DNA of 64,000 nt from Sphingomonas canadensis (GTDB taxonomy: Bacteria > Pseudomonadota > Alphaproteobacteria > Sphingomonadales > Sphingomonadaceae), in assembly GCF_026013525.1 (NCBI RefSeq), contig NZ_JAPDRA010000007.1, positions 61,118 through 125,117 of the forward strand. Reading direction: 5' to 3'. Both the position numbers and the translations under genes were made by a program. Position 1 is the first letter of the stretch; every line of letters begins with the position of its first letter. A model generated the notes under the pieces. That model made no database searches. It was not told the DNA's origin and saw only the letters and a list, made by a program, of their open reading frames with translations. Of this stretch, positions 38,305 to 46,035 are shown in pieces.

Positions 38305-39054
38305 ATGCCGCGTTTCGAAGTAGCCGAAGTCTTCGTGAACAATGCGCGCTTCGCGCCGACGCGAGAGGCGCTGCACGAAGCGCTGATCCAATCCTGCTCC
38401 GACATGGGAGTGCGCTACTTCGCGCTGACCCATCACATCGACTTTGGCAGGGAGGCCGGTCCAGCGGTCCGGCTCCACAACTATCCTTCGAGCTGGGAGG
38501 AATGGTTCGACGAACGCGGCCTCGGCCGCACCGACCCGATTCACCGGGCCTGCAATCTCGCGAGCGTCGGCTTCGCCTGGTCTGCCGTACCCGACATGAT
38601 CAAGCTGACGCCCGACGACAGGTGCGTGCTCGAGCGCGCCTACGAGATCGGGATTGGCCAAGGCTTCACGATACCGGCAAGCGTCCCGGGTGAAGCGCTC
38701 GGATCCTGCTCCTTCGCGGTCGATGCCGGACAGGCTTTTCCCGAGGAGTTCCAGTTCGTGTGCCAGCTCGTGGGCGGCTTCGCATTCGAGGCGGCTCGGC
38801 GGATCTCGGGGTCTCGGGACATCCTGACCGATCACGCGCCGATCCTGACCGATCGGCAACGCGACTGCGTGCTGTGGGCCGCGCGCGGCAAGACCGACTG
38901 GGAGATCTCGGTCATCCTAGGCGTCGGCCATGAAACGGTGATCCAGCATCTGAAGCATGCTCGCGAGCGTTACGGCGTCCAGAAGCGCGCCCTTCTGGCG
39001 GTAAGGGCCCTGTTCGACGGGCTGATCAGCTTCTCCGACATCCTCAAGCGCTGA
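38305..39054 (+). CDS. LuxR-type quorum-sensing regulator
   Basis: Acyl-homoserine-lactone-responsive transcription factor of 249 residues. The N-terminal autoinducer-binding domain includes WEEWFDERGLGRTDP, with the W/D/P pattern of the ligand pocket, and GQGFTIPAS. The C-terminal LuxR HTH reads LTDRQRDCVLWAARGKTDWEI, then GVGHETVIQHLKHARERYGV. ATG 38305 is chosen; a GTG two codons earlier (38299) is possible. It lies directly before the luxI gene in the same direction, the canonical cognate-pair layout. Confidence 0.92.
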   Translation: MPRFEVAEVFVNNARFAPTREALHEALIQSCSDMGVRYFALTHHIDFGREAGPAVRLHNYPSSWEEWFDERGLGRTDPIHRACNLASVGFAWSAVPDMIKLTPDDRCVLERAYEIGIGQGFTIPASVPGEALGSCSFAVDAGQAFPEEFQFVCQLVGGFAFEAARRISGSRDILTDHAPILTDRQRDCVLWAARGKTDWEISVILGVGHETVIQHLKHARERYGVQKRALLAVRALFDGLISFSDILKR

Positions 39055-39061
39055 CGCTATC

Positions 39062-39077
39062 CCCATTTCTTGGAATA
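39062..39077. repeat. 16-bp motif CCCATTTCTTGGAATA, copy 1 (upstream of luxI)
   Basis: Identical to 51267-51282 upstream of the lysR gene. Both copies lie 60-83 bp before a start codon, which suggests a shared regulator or promoter element rather than chance. Confidence 0.6.
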
Positions 39078-39107
39078 TCGCGCCCCTGCGCTGATCGGGA
39101 TGCTTGG

Positions 39108-39127
39108 CCCCTCGTCAATTCGAGGGG
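39108..39127 (+). promoter_or_regulatory. Hairpin that would mask the luxI ribosome binding site
   Basis: CCCCTCG-TCAATT-CGAGGGG is a perfect 7-bp stem-loop whose 3' arm contains GAGGGG, the only good Shine-Dalgarno sequence for luxI, nine bases before its ATG. Folding would sequester it. It might instead act as a weak terminator of luxR, but there is no T-run. Confidence 0.5.
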
Positions 39128-39136
39128 TCTTGCTCC

Positions 39137-39763
39137 ATGGTTCTTCTCGTCGATTCCACCGTCGACAACGTCGCCGATACAGCGTTCCGGTCGATGTTCG
39201 CTGCCCGAAAAAGCGTCTTCATCGATCTGCTCAAATGGGACCTTCCGGTCCTCGACGGGCGCTACGAGATCGACCAGTTCGACGACCGACACGCGCGCTA
39301 TCTGATCATCACCGACAGCCAGCATGAGCATCTGGCGTCCGCCAGGCTCCTCCCGACGACACGGCCCCATATCCTGGACGGACTCTTCCCGGCGCTATGC
39401 GCGGGTGACGTCCCGCGGGGGCCGCGCGTCTGGGAGATTACGCGGTTCTGCTTGGGGAGGCAGCTTCGCGCCACAGAACGGCGCGCGATCCGCAATCATC
39501 TCGTGTCAGCCCTGGCAACCCATGCGCTCGAGAACGGGATCGACACCTACACTGGCGTCGCGGAGATGGCGTGGCTCCAGCAGATCCTCAGCTTCGGCTG
39601 GCAATGCCGGGCGCTGGGCGAGCCCCTTCCCCACCAGGGCGGCCTCCTCGGCGCGCTTGAAATCACGATCACGACCGAGACGCCGGCCGAACTGGCCGGG
39701 GGTGGCGTGTGGTCGCCCATCATCGCCCACGACATGCCGGCGCGCCGCGCCGCCAACGCCTGA
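39137..39763 (+). CDS. Acyl-homoserine-lactone synthase (LuxI family)
   Basis: Makes the quorum-sensing signal from S-adenosylmethionine and an acyl-ACP. The 208-residue product shows the conserved N-terminal Arg, Phe and Trp in FAARKSVFIDLLKWDLP, the acidic residues in YEIDQFDDRHARYL, the Arg in ASARLLPT and the Glu/Arg pair in VWEITRFCL. The start at ATG 39137 is set by the GAGGGG site; the upstream frame from 39104 crosses the leader hairpin. Acyl-chain length cannot be predicted. Confidence 0.93.
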   Translation: MVLLVDSTVDNVADTAFRSMFAARKSVFIDLLKWDLPVLDGRYEIDQFDDRHARYLIITDSQHEHLASARLLPTTRPHILDGLFPALCAGDVPRGPRVWEITRFCLGRQLRATERRAIRNHLVSALATHALENGIDTYTGVAEMAWLQQILSFGWQCRALGEPLPHQGGLLGALEITITTETPAELAGGGVWSPIIAHDMPARRAANA

Positions 39764-39772
39764 GGTATCGCC

Positions 39773-40657
39773 ATGACTCAAAATCCGAACGCCAGGCCCG
39801 CCGAATGCACCGCCGCGCTGGAGCTGCTCAGGACCCAGGGATGGTGCGTCATTCCGAACGCGTCGCCGCGCGAGACCATCGAAGCGCTCGCCGCCGACCT
39901 GGCGCCCATCTATGAGGCGACACCTTTTTGCGAAGGCGATTTCTATGGTGGCCGAACCAAGCGGTTCGGTAGCCTGCTGAAGCGCTCGCCCCTGGCTGCC
40001 GCGCTGGCCATGGACGACTTGATCCTCGCCGTCAGCGAGGAGGTGCTCTCGCCGTGGTGCGACACGCTGCAGTTGAACCTGATGCAGGCGATCGCGCTGC
40101 ACCCCGGCGCGCCGGCGCAATTCCCGCACCGCGACCAGGACATGTGGCAGGGGGTCAAGGGTGAGGTCGAGTATCTGGTCAATGTGATGTGGCCGCTGAC
40201 CCGCTTCACAGTCGAGAATGGCGGGACGATCATCTATCCCTGCAGCCACGGCAGCGAAGCACTAAGCGACGTGATGCCCGAACGCTCGATCGTCGCGGAA
40301 TTCGGGCCGGGGGACGCGTTCCTGTTCCTGGGCTCGACGCTGCACGGGGCCGGTGCGAACCGCAGCGCGGAGATCCGTAAGGCAGTTGTGGTCAGCTACT
40401 GCCTCGGATGGCTGAAGCCCTATGAAAACCAGTGGCTGGCCTATCCGCCCGCAATCGCTCGCGGCTTCTCCCCCGAACTCGCCGCCCTGGTCGGCTACCG
40501 CCAGCACCGCCCCAACCTCGGCAATTACGAGGGCATATGCCCTTCGCTCCTCCTCACGGGCAACCTCCCTGACCATATCGGAGCGGTGGACGCGCTGAGG
40601 CCCGACCAGGCCGAGGCCGTCGCGGAGTATCGAATTGGCCAGGAGGCCGCCGCATGA
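39773..40657 (+). CDS. PhyH-type Fe(II)/2-oxoglutarate dioxygenase
   Basis: Predicted non-heme iron hydroxylase of 294 residues, starting 9 bp after luxI. The iron triad is visible as HRD in FPHRDQDMWQG and the distal His in STLHGAGANRS, where the Arg would hold 2-oxoglutarate. The double-stranded beta-helix core lies between. PhyH genes next to luxI are, from memory, recurrent in sphingomonads, so the enzyme may act on a signal or metabolite. Its ATGA overlap with gntR, just before the lasso precursor, also allows a role in tailoring the lasso peptide. Substrate unknown. Confidence 0.85.
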   Translation: MTQNPNARPAECTAALELLRTQGWCVIPNASPRETIEALAADLAPIYEATPFCEGDFYGGRTKRFGSLLKRSPLAAALAMDDLILAVSEEVLSPWCDTLQLNLMQAIALHPGAPAQFPHRDQDMWQGVKGEVEYLVNVMWPLTRFTVENGGTIIYPCSHGSEALSDVMPERSIVAEFGPGDAFLFLGSTLHGAGANRSAEIRKAVVVSYCLGWLKPYENQWLAYPPAIARGFSPELAALVGYRQHRPNLGNYEGICPSLLLTGNLPDHIGAVDALRPDQAEAVAEYRIGQEAAA

Positions 40658-41232
40658 GTCCGCTCCAGGCGATGGAGCGCAGCTACGCGACGCTCAAACA
40701 GATGCTGCGGGAGGGGCGGTACGCGCCCGGCGCCCGCCTGGAAGCGAACCGCATCGCCGAGGCGCTCGGCGTCAGCATGACGCCTGTGCGCGATGTCCTG
40801 CAGCGCCTGGTCGGTGAGCATCTGGTCGAGGCGAGCGTCGGCGAGGGCTTTCATGTGCCGCGGCTCGGCGAAGCGGCGCTCCGAGATCTCTACGAGTGGC
40901 ACTCCGCCCTCGTACTGATGGCGGTTCGCACCGCCCGCCACCCGCTTGCCGTGGACGAGCCGGACGATGAGACGATCGCCGCCAGAACGGCCCTGCTGTT
41001 CGAGCGCATCGGCGAGATGGCGCCCAATCGCGAGATACGGCTCGCCATCTCGAGTGTCAGCGATCGCCTTCATGCGTTCCGGATGGTCGAGTCGCAAGTT
41101 CTCCAGCCGCTGATCGGCGAACTGGACGAGCTTGCCGTGATCGACGGCGGGCTTCCGCAAGCAATCCGGCGCTATCATCTTCGCCGGATGCGGGCAGTCC
41201 CCGAGCTAATTCGGCGCCGTGAGGCGCCCTGA
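40654..41232 (+). CDS. GntR-family transcriptional regulator
   Basis: DNA-binding regulator of 192 residues. The winged-helix N-terminus reads LKQMLREGRYAPGARLEANRIAEALGVSMTPVRD, typical of the FadR-like branch; the helical C-terminal domain is short (about 110 residues) and only partly resembles FCD. Translationally coupled to the dioxygenase gene (ATGA). A perfect 17-bp palindrome overlapping a promoter begins 13 bp after its stop, in front of the lasso precursor gene, so it most likely controls lasso production. Confidence 0.9.
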   Translation: MSPLQAMERSYATLKQMLREGRYAPGARLEANRIAEALGVSMTPVRDVLQRLVGEHLVEASVGEGFHVPRLGEAALRDLYEWHSALVLMAVRTARHPLAVDEPDDETIAARTALLFERIGEMAPNREIRLAISSVSDRLHAFRMVESQVLQPLIGELDELAVIDGGLPQAIRRYHLRRMRAVPELIRRREAP

Positions 41233-41261
41233 TTGGGCATTCGATTATAATCGGATTATAA
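41233..41261 (+). promoter_or_regulatory. Promoter with GntR-type operator ahead of the lasso precursor
   Basis: A candidate -35 TTGGGC (41233-41238), 17-bp spacer and -10 TTATAA (41256-41261). The perfect palindrome TTATAATC-G-GATTATAA (41245-41261) covers the spacer and the -10 box. GntR proteins bind such inverted repeats; here binding would block RNA polymerase. Confidence 0.7.
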
Positions 41262-41325
41262 ACTTCTTATAACTCCCGGCATGTCGGACCTTCTCCTGGT
41301 CGCATCTCGCGACAGGAGAATGATC

Positions 41326-41454
41326 ATGGACCGCGAACCCAACGAAACCATCGACCTGATCGATCTCGGCGTCGCCAGCGTCGAGACGCAGGGCGCCCAG
41401 GACGGCGACGTGGACGGCCTCGGGAAGATCCCGCTCGGCCTTTCCGACGACTGA
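41326..41454 (+). CDS. Lasso-peptide precursor
   Basis: A 42-residue precursor, too small for most gene finders. ATG 41326 is preferred over ATG 41320 because AGGAG lies 7 bp before it and only about 1 bp before the other. The leader (residues 1-22) ends LIDLGVASVETQ, matching the LGxAS-ETx pattern of astexin-type leaders with the key Thr at position -2. The core (23-42) is GAQDGDVDGLGKIPLGLSDD. Gly1 and Asp8 can form an 8-residue macrolactam ring; Asp7 or Glu9 alternatives are absent. The 12-residue tail has no aromatic residue. My monoisotopic mass for the cyclised, unmodified core is 1922.92 Da. It is directly followed by the processing genes. Confidence 0.88.
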   Translation: MDREPNETIDLIDLGVASVETQGAQDGDVDGLGKIPLGLSDD

Positions 41455-41463
41455 TCGGCCGGG

Positions 41464-41490
41464 TGCCGGGCCGGCGCCGCCGGCCCGGCA
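41464..41490 (+). terminator. Strong hairpin between lasso precursor and biosynthesis genes (attenuator)
   Basis: Perfect 12-bp stem TGCCGGGCCGGC / GCCGGCCCGGCA with a GCC loop, 9 bp after the precursor stop and without a T-run. Probably a stability or attenuation element giving more precursor mRNA than enzyme mRNA, as is common in lasso operons. Confidence 0.7.
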
Positions 41491-41509
41491 TCGCCTCTGG
41501 GGTTCGGTG

Positions 41510-42166
41510 ATGCATTGGCGAATTTTGCCGCACGCGACGGCGTGCGTCGCTTCTGACAAGCTGTTTCTGTTGGATCTGCGACAGGACAGATATTTTCGCG
41601 TGCCGGTCGCCTCTCAGGCCGAGTTTGCGGAATGGCTAGACCGTCGATACGCCTGCGCGCCGCCTCCGAGCGTCCTAGAAGTGCTCCTGCGGGGCGGCAT
41701 CCTCAGAGAGGGGGACGAGACGCCGACCAATGCGCTTAAGCAACGGGGCGATGTCCCAGAACCTTGCGCCTCCTGTCCCGACTGGAATCGGCAAGATCTC
41801 CAGCAAGCCCGCGTTGGAGCCACGGTCGCCGCGGCATGGGCGCGGCTTCGCCTGTTCTCCCTTCATCGCCTGATTGTGAAGCGATCCGAGTGTTCTCCGC
41901 CAAGAGACTGCCGGCCAGTCGCAGAAATCCTCGCCGCTGCAGAGCAATTCGAGCGCTCGAGAAACTGGACTCCCATCGCCCGAAACTGCCTGCTTGATTC
42001 TCTGGCTCTGGACAGCTGGTTGGCTCGGCGAGGCATCGTGGCGACGCTCGTGTTCGGGATCGCCGCAGAACCATTTCAGGCGCACTGCTGGCTGCAGACG
42101 CGCGATGCCTTGATCAACGACAGCTACGACCACGTCTCGCGGTTCACACCGATCTTTTCGGCATGA
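41510..42166 (+). CDS. Lasso-peptide B protein (fused B1 recognition and B2 protease)
   Basis: Removes the leader from the precursor. The 218-residue protein has an N-terminal recognition-element-like domain (about 1-70: LPHATACVASDKLFLLDLRQ, with a beta-rich layout) and a C-terminal transglutaminase-like cysteine protease. The expected triad is Cys in ARNCLLDSLAL, His in FQAHCWLQT and Asp in INDSYDHV. The fused form is typical of proteobacterial clusters. ATG 41510 is chosen; a GTG immediately upstream (41507) is less likely. Overlaps the cyclase gene (ATGA). Confidence 0.92.
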   Translation: MHWRILPHATACVASDKLFLLDLRQDRYFRVPVASQAEFAEWLDRRYACAPPPSVLEVLLRGGILREGDETPTNALKQRGDVPEPCASCPDWNRQDLQQARVGATVAAAWARLRLFSLHRLIVKRSECSPPRDCRPVAEILAAAEQFERSRNWTPIARNCLLDSLALDSWLARRGIVATLVFGIAAEPFQAHCWLQTRDALINDSYDHVSRFTPIFSA

Positions 42167-43926
42167 ACAGGTCGGCTTTCCTTGCGGTGATTCCAGCAGG
42201 TCACGCCATGCCCGAATGGCTGCCGCGAGTCGCCGAAGCGCTGCACCGCCGCCACGGGCTTGTCGGCTTGGTCGAGGCGCCGGGCATGAAAGTGTTCGGG
42301 AACGCGGGCGCGGCGCATCTGCTGACTGGCGGAAAGGATGGGATCGTATGGGGCCATCTTTTCGACCGACGGACCGGCTTGAAGGTTAAACCCGAAGAGC
42401 TGGACAAGACCAGCGGACTGCGTTTGCAGGATTTGCTCGATGGTTTCTGGGGCGGTTATGTCGCCTTGCTGAATTCTGGCGACACGGTCGATATCGCCCG
42501 TGATCCGTCCGGTGCCATGGCCTGCTATCATGCGGCGATCGAGGGCACGCACTTGGTCACATCGCGTCCCGACCTGTTGTTCGAACTCGGACTGCTTCGA
42601 CCGCAAATCGATTGGAGCATCGTCGCTCAGTCTCTCATTTACAGCGACATCCGCCCGGCCCGCACAGCACTGCGCGGTATCAGCGAATTGCTCCCTGGCG
42701 TGAAATTGCGGATTTCTGACGGCCGAGCTGAGAGCCGATGCGCATGGTCGCCATGGGACTACGCGGCGAAGATGGAGGCCTCGAATGCAGCAGAGGCTGC
42801 CGCCCGCCTGCACGCTGCGGCGACTGAAACGCTAAGCTCGTGGGGCAGCTGCTTCCAGCGACCGCTGATTGAAATTTCCGGCGGCCTCGATTCAGCGATC
42901 GTGGCTGCGGGAATCAGGCCCGCGGTACAGGAGGCGAGATGCGTGACGTTCGGGCCGTGGGAAGGTGATCCAGACGAGCGTCCCTGGGCACGAGCGATCA
43001 ACAACCATCTCGGCTTTCCGCTCGATGAACTGGCCCTCGCGCTAGACGATGTCGATGTCATGCGATCGGACGCCGCTCATCTCCCGCGACCTTGCACTCG
43101 CTTCTTCTCGCAAGCCCTCGATCGGCCGCTGCAGGAGTTGGCCAGGAATATGAACGCGGACGCCTTCTTTGGCGGGGGTGGAGGCGACAGTGTCTTCTTT
43201 CACCTTCAATCGGCCTTGCCTGTGATCGATCGGGTTCGGCAGGAGGGCTTCGGCTTGGGTGCGTTTCGCACTGCCGCAGATATTGCGCAGATCGCACAGA
43301 CCGATTCCTGGACGGTTCTTGCCACCGCGCTTCGGCGATGGCTGCGGCGCGCCTCGGCCTACCCGACACCCATGTCGAACAGCTTCGTTGCGGCACATGT
43401 CAGCGAGGGGCTTCCATGGCCCGCCGACAACCCCTGGCTTGAGGCACCCCTGTCTATTGCGCCCGGCAGAAAGCGACAGGTTTGGGCGGTGATGACGATA
43501 CAGAACCACCTTGAGGGATATGGGCGCGAGGCGGTCGCGCCATTCATCTCCCCGCTGATGTCGCAACCCATGCTGGAGACATGCTTCTCGTTTCCAACCT
43601 GGCTCTGGTGCGAAGGCGGTCGAAATCGTGCCCTCGCTCGCGATGCGTTCCGCGCCGCCCTGCCGAGAATGGTGATCGAGCGTCGAACCAAGGGGTCGTT
43701 CAACCGACTGGTCACGACACTGCTCGAAAGGAACCGCGCCCGGATTCGCGAGATGCTGCATGAAGGGGCGCTGGCACGAGAACGCATCTTAGACCTGGCG
43801 GCGGTGGACGCCTGTCTCGACGGGACCTTTCCCGAGCACGACGCACTTTCCCAGTTCATGGTGCTCGTTGACCACGAGGCGTGGGCAGCGTCGTGGGAAG
43901 AATATTCAGGAGCCCAGCCTGCGTGA
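42163..43926 (+). CDS. Lasso-peptide cyclase (asparagine-synthetase-like)
   Basis: ATP-dependent macrolactam synthase that adenylates the Asp8 side chain and joins it to Gly1. The 587-residue protein is built like class B asparagine synthetase: an N-terminal glutaminase-like domain that starts MNRSAF and so lacks the catalytic Cys2, then the pyrophosphatase motif EISGGLDSAIV and the C-terminal synthetase domain. Loss of Cys2 is the rule in lasso cyclases, which use an amine rather than ammonia. Its last 21 bp overlap the convergent isopeptidase gene. Confidence 0.93.
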   Translation: MNRSAFLAVIPAGHAMPEWLPRVAEALHRRHGLVGLVEAPGMKVFGNAGAAHLLTGGKDGIVWGHLFDRRTGLKVKPEELDKTSGLRLQDLLDGFWGGYVALLNSGDTVDIARDPSGAMACYHAAIEGTHLVTSRPDLLFELGLLRPQIDWSIVAQSLIYSDIRPARTALRGISELLPGVKLRISDGRAESRCAWSPWDYAAKMEASNAAEAAARLHAAATETLSSWGSCFQRPLIEISGGLDSAIVAAGIRPAVQEARCVTFGPWEGDPDERPWARAINNHLGFPLDELALALDDVDVMRSDAAHLPRPCTRFFSQALDRPLQELARNMNADAFFGGGGGDSVFFHLQSALPVIDRVRQEGFGLGAFRTAADIAQIAQTDSWTVLATALRRWLRRASAYPTPMSNSFVAAHVSEGLPWPADNPWLEAPLSIAPGRKRQVWAVMTIQNHLEGYGREAVAPFISPLMSQPMLETCFSFPTWLWCEGGRNRALARDAFRAALPRMVIERRTKGSFNRLVTTLLERNRARIREMLHEGALARERILDLAAVDACLDGTFPEHDALSQFMVLVDHEAWAASWEEYSGAQPA

Positions 43927-46023
43927 TGGCAAGGTGGCACGCATGATCACCCAGCGCGCGAGATCTTCCGGGCGCGCGAGTTCCGGATGGTCCTGCCCGA
44001 GCAGCCAGAAGTCGAACCAGGACACGTTACGCGCGTAGATCGCCAGCCGATGCGCTGGATGGTTCTTGGTATGCCTCTCATCGGGAAACACGAACATTTC
44101 GACGGGCGCGCCATGGCTTTGCAGGGAAGCGAACGTCTCGGATGCGGCGCGAAACTCCCCGTCAGGCAGTTGCATCAGCAGCGGCGTGCGAATGCTATCG
44201 GCGTTCAACGCAAGCGACTGCGGCTTCCAGAAGTCGCGCGCTTGATCTCCAGCCGCGGGGTATCGCCACGCCCTCGTCGATGCGGCGAAGCTGGGTCCAA
44301 CGGTGAAGAGGTTGCTAGGATCATCACAGCACGTACTGACACTGGCCGCCTTGAAGCGGCTCGAGTTGATCAGAGCGAATTGAACCGTGCTCGATCCATC
44401 GCTCATGCCGGTGATGCCGATGCTGTCGGCCTCGATCACACCTTTCGCGATCGCCGCATCGACTCCGGCGTCCAGCGCGGTGAAAGCGCGCCGGCGCCAC
44501 GACCAGTTCCGCGCCCTGAGGCGCTGGCGCTCATTGAAATCGGTCTCGGCGTCGACGTTTGCGGCATTTCCCGGCATCTGAACGCTTAGCACCGCGAAGC
44601 CATGTGCAGCGAACAGCTGGATGGGGTACTCGTCTCCGATCCCCCCGCGTAGGAACCCCCGGCTGAGATACTGCACGACGATCAAAGGGTGCTTCTGGCC
44701 CAACCGATGCGAGGGTGGGAGCACAAGGTCGCCGTAGGTCTCAACCCCGTCACGATCGGTCCAGGACAGGCGCTCCACCGACCCCAGCCTGACATGCCCG
44801 AATTCTGGATTCGGATCATAGAGTGTGACGAAGCGCGCGGTGGCCATGTCGATCGCCACCAGCGTTCTGGGGTGGAGCGCCGTCTCGCGCGCGCACACCA
44901 AATTTGCCGATACGAGCTGGCAGCCGACCAACCAGTCTCGCGTTTCCAGGACTTTCGAAGGCGTCGCTTTGCCGGGACGCCAGCGGTAAAGTGCCATGCG
45001 CCCGGCATTTTCCGCGTTGCCACCTGTCAATATCAGCAATTCTCCGGTGGGCGACCACCAAAGTCCTGCAATCTGCTGGCGACACAGCAGTTCAGGGCAG
45101 CGCTGGTCGCCGTCCCTTGTCCGAACATACAGTTTTTGACCCGCAGCGGCATGTCCTGGCTCGTCCGGGCCGACCCATGCCACTCGCCCCTGCGGGCCCT
45201 CCGCGACAAGGCTTGCCCCGGCCGGCGGCGATGCGCGGTCGGACCCCGCAATAGCCCCCTTATCCTCCAAAACCGGTGTGACCCGACCAGTCGAGAGATC
45301 CACGCGGTTCAGCTCGTTGGGAAGCGGGAGCGGAGGATGAGGGTAGCTCTCGGAAACCGACCAGAAGCGTTCGTCGTAATGAAACCCGACGCGACCCTCG
45401 CGCTCGATCGCGGCACGGCCTGCATCGAGCGCGGAGCGGGTCGCAAACAATATGCTCTGTCCGTCCGGAGCCCAGCGGGGGGCAGAGGGCTCGGTTGAAA
45501 GGTGCGAAAGCTGGGTCGCTGGCTTGCCATCCAGTCCGACGCGCCAGATTTGCGTGACGCCGGCATCGCGACGCAGAAAAGCCAGCCATCTGCCGTCAGG
45601 CGACCAAATAGGTGTCGCGTCGCCCGGCAGGCCAGTGGGTATTGCCGGTATCCCGTGCACATCGCTGGGGCTGGGGAAAATGGTACCGCCGACATCGAGC
45701 AACCGCGGTGCGAACCTGCCACGGAGACTCACGAGTACAACGCCGATGCAGTAATCGTCGGTGTCCGGATTGGCGCGGCGAAGCGTGAGCGCCGCGAGCG
45801 TTCCGTCAGGGGAAACCCGAAACGATGGTCGCCCCAGGCCATCGTCGATGCGGCCAAAGTCGCGCAGCTCGACGAGATCGCGTGCTGTTACGGCCTTTCT
45901 GCCTGTTGCCGCCCGGGGGGAGGACGGCAACAGGCGCTCGGCGCAGGAAGTTGGCGCCGCATGCGCCGATATGCTTCCGGACGAGAGTATCAGCAGCGAG
46001 ATCAGCGTTGGTCGGATCACCAT
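43906..46023 (-). CDS. Lasso-peptide isopeptidase (S9 prolyl-oligopeptidase fold)
   Basis: Serine hydrolase expected to cut the isopeptide bond and linearise the lasso peptide. The 705-residue precursor has a signal peptide (LISLLILSSGSISAHAA), a seven-bladed beta-propeller (SPDG repeats at WSPDGRWLAFLRR and APDGQSILFATR) and an alpha/beta hydrolase domain with the nucleophile in ITGMSDGSS and the His in FPDERHTKNHP. The GxSDGS elbow matches astexin isopeptidases. Convergent with the cyclase, co-directional with the receptor gene; its start codon overlaps the receptor stop by 7 bp. Likely acts in the periplasm after uptake. Confidence 0.9.
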   Translation of the reverse strand: MVIRPTLISLLILSSGSISAHAAPTSCAERLLPSSPRAATGRKAVTARDLVELRDFGRIDDGLGRPSFRVSPDGTLAALTLRRANPDTDDYCIGVVLVSLRGRFAPRLLDVGGTIFPSPSDVHGIPAIPTGLPGDATPIWSPDGRWLAFLRRDAGVTQIWRVGLDGKPATQLSHLSTEPSAPRWAPDGQSILFATRSALDAGRAAIEREGRVGFHYDERFWSVSESYPHPPLPLPNELNRVDLSTGRVTPVLEDKGAIAGSDRASPPAGASLVAEGPQGRVAWVGPDEPGHAAAGQKLYVRTRDGDQRCPELLCRQQIAGLWWSPTGELLILTGGNAENAGRMALYRWRPGKATPSKVLETRDWLVGCQLVSANLVCARETALHPRTLVAIDMATARFVTLYDPNPEFGHVRLGSVERLSWTDRDGVETYGDLVLPPSHRLGQKHPLIVVQYLSRGFLRGGIGDEYPIQLFAAHGFAVLSVQMPGNAANVDAETDFNERQRLRARNWSWRRRAFTALDAGVDAAIAKGVIEADSIGITGMSDGSSTVQFALINSSRFKAASVSTCCDDPSNLFTVGPSFAASTRAWRYPAAGDQARDFWKPQSLALNADSIRTPLLMQLPDGEFRAASETFASLQSHGAPVEMFVFPDERHTKNHPAHRLAIYARNVSWFDFWLLGQDHPELARPEDLARWVIMRATLPSRRLGS

Positions 46024-46035
46024 TTCTTGGTGATC
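46015..46035 (-). promoter_or_regulatory. Hairpin around the isopeptidase start codon
   Basis: GATCACCA-TTTCT-TGGTGATC, a perfect 8-bp stem with 5-base loop, spans the receptor stop and the isopeptidase ATG. It could tie isopeptidase translation to ribosomes finishing the receptor gene. Confidence 0.45.

Noticed and set aside
41320..41454. Lasso precursor starting at ATG 41320
   Set aside because: Its ribosome site would be only about 1 bp away; ATG 41326 has AGGAG at 7 bp.
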